Shown here piece after piece: positions 16,085 to 23,922 of a DNA stretch of 23,922 bases. The translations under genes were made by a program, and so were the position numbers. Under the pieces are notes generated by a model, which saw nothing but the letters and a program-made list of their open reading frames with translations, had not been told where the DNA came from and did no database searches. This stretch comes from Discostella pseudostelligera (Eukaryota > Bacillariophyta > Thalassiosirophyceae > Thalassiosirales > Thalassiosiraceae), in assembly GCA_036940085.1 (NCBI GenBank), contig JALLBK010000108.1, positions 1 to 23,922 on the forward strand, read 5' to 3'. The first letter of the stretch is position 1. Each line of letters begins with the position of its first letter.

Positions 16085-17875
16085 TTATTGGGCTGTTACC
16101 TCTCTCTTCTGAAAGATATGGTATTGAAGCCACCGCAAATCTTCATCAGCTGTCTTGACAACGACCGATCTGCTCTTTTTCATGCGCAATATTTTTGTGA
16201 GATCTTTATTGCCGCTGAGCACCCATGATTCGCAACCATGGGCTTCCCGTCGAAGGAACTCGCGCAACGACACCCAACTTTCATCAATATCTTCTGTCAG
16301 CCTCAAACCCCATGGAGGATTGCATACAAATATTGTTCGACCAACTCCCACCTGCCGTACATTTGTGGAGTCTTCTCCACCAAGCGTCCAGTCTATGCAA
16401 TCTCCTTCGGTTAAGGACACGATTGTACCAACGCCTGCATTTCGTATGGATGATTTGGCCAAACTAACCGCACGAGGATTCTTCTCGTTGCACAATATTT
16501 TAACATTGTTCTGTCCATACTCAGATGATGATCGTGCCCACTTCATCCCTGATTTGAATCGTTGTGTCGCCTCCGAAAGAAGATCATCCCACACATTGAC
16601 ATTGCCGAAGTTCTTCCATCTTACGCAAGGCGGATAACGATGTGGATTCGTTCGACCGTCCTCAATTCCACGCCAAGATGCAATGCGCGACAGACCAGGC
16701 GCCATGTCACAAGCGATCATTGCTGCCTCTGTCGGAAATGTCCCACTTCCAGTCATTGGATCCACTAATGTTGCTCCTTTGCCATCACTCCTCGCAGCTG
16801 AAATGAGTTTATCCCAACCGGCTTCCAACAGAAGTCCAGCGGCAAGCGATTCTTTCATTGCTGCTCGATGAATAGGTGCTTCAACAGTTGCATGTTGTTG
16901 ATGTCTATTATGTCGGATATCTTCTTTCCAATTATTGTCGTCTTCTTCGTCATCGTTATCAAGATTGTCGACCCGATACCCTCGCCTATGCAAACTACCT
17001 CCTGAATGCAAGCATCGATATAAATCAACATCTGCAACAACTTCCTCTTCTTCATCATATATTGTGCCATAACTTTCACGTCTGCTCCTTACGTTTCGTC
17101 GACTGCTCCCATCATCTACCTTCCTCCCTTTTAAGAACACAACTAACGGTACATCTGGGTCTCCTACGTTAACGTTGGGCCTATCCCCATCGTCTCTAAG
17201 ATCTCTCACGGCATCAACCAATGCATTCTTGACAGTTAATGCGGTAAAATGGCCGTGGCACAACTCTTTAGGAACCTTGGAGGCGTAGACAGTACTGACA
17301 GAGAGAGTCAACAGCCCTCCTGATCCGTCACCGAGTAAACTAGGTGTATGTACAGCGGATTTTGTGAACTCCATCAAGTCTTCCCTATTTCGAATACCTC
17401 GCACAAAATCATTTTGGTAATCAGAGTCATAGTCCGACTGATGCTCGCTCGAAGACGCAATTAACTCCATAATTTTGTGGGCTGTTCTGCACCATAAAAT
17501 GGATTTAAGACCAATAATTGGGGTGCCCTCAAATCGTACGCCACTCTTTCCTTGTGTCTCTACACGGGATGCACCCAGCCCTATCAATTCAGTGGCTAAA
17601 GTATCTTGTAAGCCTGGAATACATGTAGCAAAGTATGTTCGAATGTCATCAACCCCAGCAGCACTTTCAGTGGCATGAGGAACAAGATCATTGTCGTCGC
17701 CGATGTCCCAATCATCAAATGCATCGCTCTTGGCGGCAGCTGACAAGATGTCTCCTACGCCGCCTCTAGAAACATATCCCGATGTAATTCCAATTATTGA
17801 CGGTGTGGTTCGAAATGCTAGTGATCCAGAGAATGCCATAGCCATCGAAATGGCGGCGATCATGATGGCGGCCAT
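16085..17875 (-). CDS. RlmL-like THUMP-domain rRNA guanine-N2 methyltransferase, plastid-type presequence
   Basis: 596 residues, single exon. Residues 1-20 form a hydrophobic signal peptide ending GSLA, followed by FRTTPS (F21), an ASAFAP-like plastid site. A ferredoxin-like/THUMP region follows (DIRTYFATCIPGLQDTLATEL from 77, to about 255). The Rossmann methyltransferase domain has DPMTGSGTFPTEAAMIA (372-388), the RlmL/TrmN-type motif I, and NPPWGLRL (519-526), the N-P-P-Y/W-G motif IV of N-methyltransferases acting on exocyclic amino groups. The bacterial homologue RlmL makes m2G2445 in 23S rRNA; here the likely target is plastid 23S rRNA. An acidic insertion (about 300-325) lies between THUMP and the catalytic domain. 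The RlmK-like C-terminal half of E. coli RlmKL is absent. Convergent with HIBCH, stops 74 bases apart. Start ACCATGG. Confidence 0.85.
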   Translation of the reverse strand: MAAIMIAAISMAMAFSGSLAFRTTPSIIGITSGYVSRGGVGDILSAAAKSDAFDDWDIGDDNDLVPHATESAAGVDDIRTYFATCIPGLQDTLATELIGLGASRVETQGKSGVRFEGTPIIGLKSILWCRTAHKIMELIASSSEHQSDYDSDYQNDFVRGIRNREDLMEFTKSAVHTPSLLGDGSGGLLTLSVSTVYASKVPKELCHGHFTALTVKNALVDAVRDLRDDGDRPNVNVGDPDVPLVVFLKGRKVDDGSSRRNVRSRRESYGTIYDEEEEVVADVDLYRCLHSGGSLHRRGYRVDNLDNDDEEDDNNWKEDIRHNRHQQHATVEAPIHRAAMKESLAAGLLLEAGWDKLISAARSDGKGATLVDPMTGSGTFPTEAAMIACDMAPGLSRIASWRGIEDGRTNPHRYPPCVRWKNFGNVNVWDDLLSEATQRFKSGMKWARSSSEYGQNNVKILCNEKNPRAVSLAKSSIRNAGVGTIVSLTEGDCIDWTLGGEDSTNVRQVGVGRTIFVCNPPWGLRLTEDIDESWVSLREFLRREAHGCESWVLSGNKDLTKILRMKKSRSVVVKTADEDLRWLQYHIFQKREVTAQ

Positions 17876-17986
17876 GGTCAGCAGCAGAGAGAGGAGAATT
17901 CATTGATGGAGATGGAAGCTGCGGCGGTGGATGGATGCGGTGATATCGGCAAAACATATTGATTCCTACGTAAGGTCTACGAAGCC

Positions 17987-17998
17987 TTCCCGCCAAAA
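17987..17998. promoter_or_regulatory. E2F-like site upstream of RlmL-like gene
   Basis: TTCCCGCCAAAA, reading TTTTGGCGGGAA in the direction of the gene, 112 bases before its ATG. Exact match to the classic E2F/DP consensus core. Confidence 0.5.
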
Positions 17999-18070
17999 GG
18001 TACCATATCTACTATCTAAACCGGCGACAGCGACAGGTGATCATGCTGTTCAAGAGGAGAAGTACACCTC

Positions 18071-18092
18071 TCTCTCTCTCTAGAGAGAGAGA
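18071..18092. repeat. Perfect (CT)n-(AG)n palindrome
   Basis: Eleven bases of alternating TC on each side of a central CTAG-type axis (TCTCTCTCTCT / AGAGAGAGAGA). It is a microsatellite-like inverted repeat able to extrude as a loopless hairpin, 80 bases beyond the 3' end of the coiled-coil gene. Confidence 0.8.
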
Positions 18093-18173
18093 TAATAGGA
18101 GTAATAACGAATGAGGAAGCAGTCTAAAAGTAATAGCAAGCCAAGCACCTCAATAACAACATCCTAATTAAGA

Positions 18174-20186
18174 TTATTCACTACAATTTTCATCAGATGG
18201 AGTCGAATTCTGCAGAAGATTACGGTTGCACCAAATCCCATCGCACAAAATAGTAGGAAGCAGTGGTGCTGGAGTTCCTGGATGACTGATGCAAGTTGAG
18301 ACACTCTTTCTGTATAACAGACATGTTGCATGAGCCCATTTGTAGCAATCGTCTTTACCACACTGACAGCTTTTGGTGATCCCATTCGGCTTTGGTGGGC
18401 GAAAGCACAACGAACACGCAGATTGTCGCATTTCTAATTGTGGTTGATCGTCTTTGGTAGCAGATGCCGGTGAAGTGGAATTGGCATATGATAGATGGCG
18501 AGAGGAAGAATCAGGTGTTCTTTGTAAAACTGCCAGCAGAGGGATTTTGGTAACATGCTCCGAGAGAGAACCATTGGAATCCTCTGCGCCCAACGAATTG
18601 ATATTGTCGATGTTTGAGGAACGAGGAGTTGCTCGATTCATCTGGATTTCTATGCCTTCGCTTGCTTCATCCCATTCCATGAACTCTTTCGCGGGTGTTT
18701 CATTCTGCTTGCGAGTTTGAGCAATTATATCCAGATTCTTTTGCTTTAGTTCATCCATTGCAAGTTGTAGAGATGTCACGGAAGATTCAGACTTGGCCAC
18801 TGCTGCATTAGCCGCAGCCAAAGCTTCGTTGGCCTCTTGCAACTCTGCCTCCATGAGCTTCGATTTCTTAATTCGTTCGTTTTCTGACTTTCGAATCGCC
18901 TGCAATTCACTCCGCATCTTATCAATATCTGATTGCAAAATCTCTCTCGACTTCATTTCTTTTACTAGACTAATATTTTCATTCCTAAGTTGATTCAGCT
19001 CAATTTCGAGCTCTTTCACCACTCTGTCGGATGCTTCCTTATTCGTGTGTTCGACTGCGAGGACTGACTGCAATTCATGCAATTGAGAAGACAGAGACTC
19101 AACACGAGTATTCGCAACAGACTCGGCATCTCTGGCTACCTCCAATCTCGATTCAAGAATTGCTTTTGATTGTATAACAATTGCATTTTCGTTTTGCACA
19201 TTTTGAACCATTGATTGGTATTCTTCCAGTTCCTGGAGGACGGCAAAATAGGAAGGCAAATGAATAAGGTACAATCGACAATTTGACAGTGAAACTCATG
19301 AAACAAAGCAGAGCTAACTCACTTGTCGTAGTTTGGCGTTCTCATCTGTCTTTTCCTGCACTAAATCTTGCAACAAAGTCATCTCGGCCCTGATATTAAA
19401 TGACTTTCTCCGATTTTGTATTCTATTGTCTTGGTTCTCCTTTTCATCGTCAATGCCATGCTTCTTTCCAGATAAATTACGAGGTTCATCTACATCCCAT
19501 GATTCGACCACAAGAGGTGCGAGACCATCTGCAACAATTTTCAATGCCGACGTAACAAGTGCCTTAACATTGGCGCCACGTGTAGTGGAAATTGGTTTGT
19601 CCTGACTTTTCGATCGGTGAATATCAGGAGCAGAACGTTGAGTTGCATAAGTCGACATTGCACTACTGTATCGCCGATTATTGGGTTGATCTCTTTGTTC
19701 TCGGTTGTTATCGATACCGACTCCGGCGGCAGCTTCAATTTGACTGGCAGGTGCAATATTTCGTAGCATCATCGTCGACTTGCTCTGCAACTCATTGTCT
19801 ATTCGCCCGACTTGTGAAGGCGCACGAAAAATGCTCTCTTTGTGCATGCTCCGTCTGTATCGAATATCGTCGTCATTCTCAGAGTGAGTAGGCGAATCGT
19901 CTAGTAAAGATTCTGATGTGCGTAGTTGCGTACGTCTCTCCTCCTGTTGATGGTGGTCCATCCGCGCCTTTTGGACCGTAGTAGGAATTGCATACTTGTC
20001 ACTGTCATGAATTGTAATGGTTGGCATAATTCGAGTGATGGTGTCTCTTCTATTCGATTCTTCCTTTCGATTTGCTAATACGGTCGCGACAGTAAATGTT
20101 GTTACGTCATCATCGGCATCACAACATTCACTGTTCATACCAAAGTCAGACAATTCATCGTCGCTATCATCAAAAAGGGATGTCAT
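18174..20186 (-). CDS. Coiled-coil protein with C-terminal PHD-like Cys/His cluster, two exons
   Basis: Exon 1 is 20186-19323, the intron 19322-19233 (90 bases, GTGAGT...CTCCAG), and exon 2 is 19232-18174, phase 0, giving 640 residues. The N-terminus is acidic (SLFDDSDDELSDFG), followed by a Ser/Arg/Thr-rich disordered region. From about residue 265 to 490 a long coiled coil shows heptads of Leu/Ile with K, E and Q (for example LEIELNQLRNENISLVKEMK); the splice join AKLRQ-ELEEYQSMV keeps the heptad running. The last 80 residues carry C561, C564, C577, C579, C584, H589, C592, C602 and C618, in an order close to a PHD finger (CxxC, CxC..C, HxxC). This suggests zinc binding and perhaps chromatin or peptide contact. 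I recognise no full-length family. A role as scaffold or cytoskeletal/nuclear protein is a guess. Confidence 0.8.
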
Positions 20187-20644
20187 TGTATAGTATTATC
20201 ACCTCTTATTGCACAGACCGCCGACTTTTGTCTGTAGATTGTTCCAGCGTCTGATCATTACAGAAGTGAGTGTGTGAATGAATGACTTCGAGGCACTCCG
20301 CCATTATTTGCTACTCCTACTCCTACTCCGCTAGTACCTTGCCGGCGGCCGTCATCGTCGATAGTCGCCGTCGATTTGGTTGGGTTTTGGGTTGTTGTGA
20401 TGTGTCGACTTCGTCCATCGGCGAGGCGTTCGTTGCGGCACGAAAAAATAAAAAATAATGAGGAGGGGCTGTTCTGGCACAGCATTTCTACGTACAGGAA
20501 AAAGTATAAAAGTACACGTATTTATCGTACCTTTCTGCTTGAGCTCGCGACCAACTTCGCGTCTCGCTCGAGTCTCGTACCCTATTTCCCGCCATTTTTA
20601 CCATCAAAGATCAAAGCAAAGGGCAAAGGGAAAAGTACGATGCC
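20187..20644. other. Divergent promoter between coiled-coil and ECHDC3-like genes
   Basis: 458 bases. One E2F-like TTTCCCGCCATTTTT lies at 20585-20599, 46-60 bases from the ECHDC3-like ATG. Frames open on both strands here show no domain. An ATG at 20640, five bases before the chosen start, opens a different frame that stops at 20729. Confidence 0.5.
20585..20599. promoter_or_regulatory. E2F-like site upstream of ECHDC3-like gene
   Basis: TTTCCCGCCATTTTT, the same CCCGCCATTT variant as the third site of the HIBCH cluster. Confidence 0.45.
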
Positions 20645-21797
20645 ATGGACCATGGCCACCCGAAGGGCATATGGCACCTGCCTATCCGATCCGCCACTAC
20701 CATCAACATCATCGGAAATCCCTTCATGAATATGACGCATAGACTGTTCCTGAAGTCATCGTTATTTCCGCCCAGAGTATGGGGTACCGTGCCATCGCCA
20801 TTGCCAATTCTGCCTGCAAGATCCGCCGCGTCTACCAGTGCCGACGCCGGTGACCTACTGTTAAGGAATGATGTGAATTCAACTGGAATAACAACATTGA
20901 CGATGAACAATCCAATGAAATACAATATATTGTCTTGGGCTATGCTCGATGTTCTTCAGAATCAACTCGATGATATTGGCTCCGATTCGGTACGCAATCT
21001 TTTTCTCGCGCTTGTCGATACCAACTGTAGGATGTGTCCATGCAGTCCTTATCATCAATGCCATGATTCTTGCATAATACCATCTAGTCCATCCGTGTCG
21101 TGATACTTGGTGCAAATGGAAAGGCATTCTGCTCCGGCCATGATTTGAAGGAAATACATTTCCATCAAACAATCGAGGAGACTACGGAATTATTTACAAA
21201 GTGCAGTCGTCTCATGATGTCATTGCATAAATTGCCTCAACCAGTAATTGCCAAGGTTCATGGAGTAGCCACCGCGGCGGGATGTCAGCTTGTGGCATCA
21301 TGTGACCTCGCGATAGCCTCGACAGATGCACGATTTGGAGTTTCGGGGATTAATGTTGGCCTGTACGTGCATTGATCTTTGATAAGTCTCCCTGGCTGTA
21401 TCATTTTGTCGACAATATCTTCTAACCATGTTGTATATTGATTTTCAGCTTTTGCTCAACACCTGCTGTGGCATTATCCCGGTCTATTCAACCAAAACAT
21501 GCACTGCATATGCTGTTGACGGGGGACTTAATCTCTTCGGATACCGCACTCTCATATGGTCTACTCAACGCCGTGGTTCCACCTCACATGTTGGATGCAG
21601 AGACAACAAAATTAGCTGAAAAGATATCAAGCAAATCTAGCTTTGGAATACAGCTAGGGAAGGAATTTTTTTATGAACAATTGATGAATGATAATTTGGA
21701 GGACGCATATGAATTTGCAACCGAGAGAATTAGTTGCAATCTACAACATTCGGATGCTAGGAAAGGTATTGATGATTTCGTGAACAAAACAAAGTAG
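20645..21797 (+). CDS. ECHDC3: ECHDC3-like enoyl-CoA hydratase/isomerase-family protein, three exons, mitochondrial-type presequence
   Basis: Exons are 20645-20989, 21088-21362 and 21449-21797; the introns are 98 and 86 bases (GTACGC...TCTAG and GTACGT...TTTCAG), giving 322 residues. The first join reads DIGSDS-SIRVVILGANGKAFCSGHDLKE, the first oxyanion-hole motif of ECHDC3 proteins. The second reads NVGL-FCSTPAVALSR, equally diagnostic, with the Leu codon split. GVATAAGCQLVASCDLAIAS is the second oxyanion segment. The glutamates used by true enoyl-CoA hydratases are not obvious there, as in ECHDC3, whose reaction is poorly defined. The N-terminus is rich in Arg and Ser (MTHRLFLKSSLFPPRVWG) and suggests mitochondria. 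The ATG at 20645 has ideal context (GCCATGG); in-frame ATGs at 20726 or 20732 would start directly at the presequence and give about 295 residues. Confidence 0.85.
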
Positions 21798-21968
21798 CTC
21801 TTGCCAATGGAGATGATGTTATTGTTACTCTTGGGCTCGGTTAAGTCTACCCTTTGGACTACACTACTGCTGACACCAAACGAATATTTTCAAACTATTC
21901 TCGAAATCGATCTACAATTCACGATGACTATTGCTGCTACCACGGACTACTCGACAATTCGAAATAAT
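21798..21968. other. Convergent 3' intergenic region
   Basis: 171 bases between the ECHDC3-like and TLDc stops. AT-rich, with nothing recognisable. Confidence 0.4.
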
Positions 21969-23615
21969 CTAAACCCTCTCAAGGACATATCCGCCATGTT
22001 TCTCATCCACTACAAACTCTGCACGTCCTCTAGATTCCTTTCGATGGTGGTAGATCTTCGTATCGACTAGATTAATATCCTCAATAAAGGAACTTTTGTC
22101 CTTAATTGTACGAGCCTGGTGGATGGCTGCGTCGGTGAGTTTTCTTTTTTCTTCACGTGCCTTGAGTCCATTCCGTATCACCTCTTCACCACCACATCCC
22201 CACACCTCCAGGCTTTTGACATTAAACTTCTCTAACGCATCGCCTGGGAGCAGATCCCCTTGGCGGAATGTTTTGTCCATGACACCAGCGTGGCAGGATT
22301 CTAGCGATGCTGGAATGAAAAGACGTGGCATGTCGGTCGTCCCACCAAAACCTAGTCCATCTTGAAGATGGATGAAGTTTGTATCCTCTCCCGTTGGTTG
22401 GAATACGGTGAGTGTTGGGAACAGCTGGAAGAGGAATCCATTGCTATCGCCATAAAAACCAGCAGACTTCTTCCATGTTGTGGTGAAGAATCCGCAGACG
22501 ATATATCCCTGCTCGGTCTCTATCAAGACGACAGTAGGACCAGCATACCCTAGGATTGAGTACTGGAGCCGATTCATGGAGTGACCGTGATACTCGAATG
22601 AGTAAAGGTTGTGCCACTGATTGGCCGATTGGAAGAGGGTCATAAATGACATGGTGAGCTCAAATGTTCTGACACTAAATTTGATATACTGCCAGTCGTC
22701 AATTTCTCACCTTGCCTCCAATCAAAGGTGACGTGCATGCAACAGCAAACAAGTTTGGTGAATGCACACCCTGGAAGATATCACTCTTTTGATCCAGCTT
22801 TGGAAGTTCAAATGGAACAAAGTTGAGATGACGAATCTTGGGCATTTTGGTATGGAATAGCAGATTGTGCATGAAGGTGGACAACGTTGACGAGATTTGA
22901 GGGGCCATTGTCTCGGCCCAATCGTAAAAGTTTTGTTTGGTCACTTTTCCATGCTCTCCGGCCTGGGCAAGGGATCGTTCTAGAGAGGAGCATGCACCGT
23001 CGTGTTCGGATTCGAGCCTTGCAACAATGGCATCTGCATCGGCATTCGGTGAGATTGTGACCTCTGACAATAAGAACAGATCATCATAGAATTAGCACCA
23101 CGAAGATTACAACCATGGCAAAAAGTGTCTCATCACAACATCATTCACTCACCTGCAGCAATCGAAAGACGGTAGCACAAATCCACAATCATGGACGGAT
23201 CCAATTTATCCTCAAACTCGGCATGGTACGAACAGCAATCCCAAATGATACGCAATGCCTCCTTATGTCCCCGCTGTCCACAATCGGCAGCACCCTCCAA
23301 AAATCGTTCAAGATTGACATCTCCCACCCCCTCATTCGCGCAATCGACAAATAGATCCACTGACATGGCCGCACGAAGGCAGGAACCAAACCCTTCGGGT
23401 AGGATCTTGTTCTCGATGAGTTCAATACGACGACGCATTTCATTGCCTGGTAAGAAGAAGTACGAGTAGGGTGAGGAAAGGGCAATTTTTGTCAAGAATG
23501 TATCGGTGTTCTTATCGTCGAGGAGGGCAGCATAACACCGGAGGAGTTGTTCGAGTTCTTCATCCTCGAAGGGATATCGTTCCGAGAGCTTGTTGATTTG
23601 AGCTTGAGATGACAT
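21969..23615 (-). CDS. TLDc-domain protein, three exons
   Basis: Exon 1 is 23615-23153, exon 2 is 23063-22711 and exon 3 is 22658-21969; the introns are 89 (GTGAGT...GTCAG) and 52 bases (GTGAGA...TTGAG), giving 501 residues. The joins read SIAA-E-VTISPNAD and PLIGGK-LTMSFMTLF. Exon 3 begins the TLDc domain (about 273-426): WHNLYSFEYHGHSMNRL, GPTVVLIETEQGYIVCGFF, FLFQLFPTLTVFQPTG, the glycine turn GLGFGGTTDMPRLFI, and the closing KSLEVWGCG. TLDc proteins include OXR1, TBC1D24 and MEAK7; several bind the V-ATPase or protect against oxidative stress. The first 270 residues are helical with EF-hand-like spacing (as in MEAK7), without clear calcium loops, and there is no LysM or TBC domain. After TLDc a basic helical tail (REEKRKLTD...) follows. 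ATG 23615 is the first in frame. Confidence 0.85.
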
Positions 23616-23735
23616 GATGAATGATGATAAGTGTAATGAATTGACGTAAACTGATTGCGTGAGTTGGTATTTTATGATCTCGTTGCAGAGGAGAATGATG
23701 AATGGCAAAGCAATCTCCAATCGATTGATTGACCA

Positions 23736-23922
23736 TCAATGATGTCGTGGGTTCGAAGGAGGTTCGGGTGTCACGGCGATGTCGGCAATGCGAACCCTGC
23801 CTTCCCGCCAATTTCGCCACACATTCTCGGCAATGCTGTTAAGTATCTTTTTTCATTGAAAATTTTAAGGGAAAACAGTTAAAAACTACTCACCTTCACC
23901 AAATCAATAACTTGTTGGATTC
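23736..23922 (-). CDS. Possible last two exons of a gene running in from the right (partial)
   Basis: Only one minus-strand frame is open in 23920-23894 (IQQVIDLVK), and it ends on an exact donor, AAG|GTGAGT. A downstream frame (AENVWRNWREGRVRIADIAV...) ends at TGA 23736-23738, about 120 bases before the TLDc start. The two can be joined through acceptors such as AAAAAAG at 23847 (intron 47 bases) or GAG a little further on. Intron length and acceptor quality are poor. An alternative CAG acceptor leads into a His/Arg-rich frame overlapping the TLDc gene. No family recognised. Confidence 0.3.
23802..23814. promoter_or_regulatory. E2F-like site upstream of the TLDc gene
   Basis: TTCCCGCCAATTT, 187 bases before the TLDc ATG. 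If the partial right-edge exon is real, this stretch also encodes N-W-R-E-G of that exon, so the site is less secure than the others. Confidence 0.35.

Larger units (their letters stand above)
17876..18173. other. Intergenic region with one E2F-like site and a CT/AG palindrome
   Basis: 298 bases between two minus-strand genes. TTCCCGCCAAAA lies at 17987-17998, 112 bases upstream of the RlmL-like start. A perfect palindrome of alternating CT and AG (11-base arms, TCTCTCTCTCT/AGAGAGAGAGA) lies at 18071-18092. Nothing else seen. Confidence 0.6.

Noticed and set aside
20376..20729. 117-codon plus-strand frame before and across the ECHDC3-like start
   Set aside because: Different frame from the spliced crotonase gene, no motif; the GCCATGG start at 20645 and family alignment favour the other frame.
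21801..22070. 89-codon plus-strand frame after the ECHDC3-like stop
   Set aside because: Begins in the 3' spacer and runs antisense to the TLDc gene; no recognisable feature.
1..23922. Mobile-element genes, CRISPR arrays, toxin or viral genes
   Set aside because: No transposase, reverse transcriptase, integrase, phage/viral motif, regularly spaced repeats or toxin family seen on either strand.

Overview
The window looks like nuclear DNA of a photosynthetic stramenopile, most likely a centric diatom of the Thalassiosira type. The organism is inferred from architecture, not from a database match. Genes are compact and carry a few short GT-AG introns (about 50-110 bp, with one of 481 bp). Several proteins start with a signal peptide followed by an aromatic residue and a basic or hydroxylated stretch. 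This is the bipartite ASAFAP-type presequence of secondary red plastids (AAFIAP, SLAFRTTP, DSFQLS, SHAWIG). No rRNA, tRNA, CRISPR array, insertion sequence or bacterial operon was seen.

Layout, left to right: a possible 3' end of a + gene (1-91); a NOL8-like nucleolar RRM protein (-); a plastid-type thioredoxin-like protein (-); a mitochondrial-type quinone oxidoreductase/MDR with a separate 5' presequence exon (+); a repeat-rich intergenic region holding a long fold-back inverted repeat and a 274-bp array of GCTATTCC motifs; a SWEET sugar transporter with a plastid-like presequence (+); a small two-exon plastid protein (-); a class I SAM methyltransferase (+); a NifS-type cysteine desulfurase (-); a ClpB/Hsp104 disaggregase (-); a two-exon 3-hydroxyisobutyryl-CoA hydrolase with a peroxisomal C-terminus (+); a plastid-type RlmL-like THUMP methyltransferase (-); a two-exon coiled-coil protein with a C-terminal PHD-like Cys/His cluster (-); a three-exon ECHDC3-like crotonase-fold protein (+); a three-exon TLDc-domain protein (-); and a possible exon of a further - gene at the right edge.

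These genes are not an operon. They are neighbouring eukaryotic housekeeping genes, about half of them organelle-directed: plastid (thioredoxin-like, SWEET, small protein, RlmL-like), mitochondrion (MDR, ECHDC3-like) and peroxisome (HIBCH). The structure that gene calls do not explain lies between the genes. E2F-like TTTGGCGGGAA sites recur in six intergenic regions. CACGTGG G-boxes occur in helically spaced clusters, and two inverted-repeat systems lie upstream of the SWEET gene. Intron-containing genes were joined by hand, using splice sites, reading frame and family alignment remembered from general knowledge.
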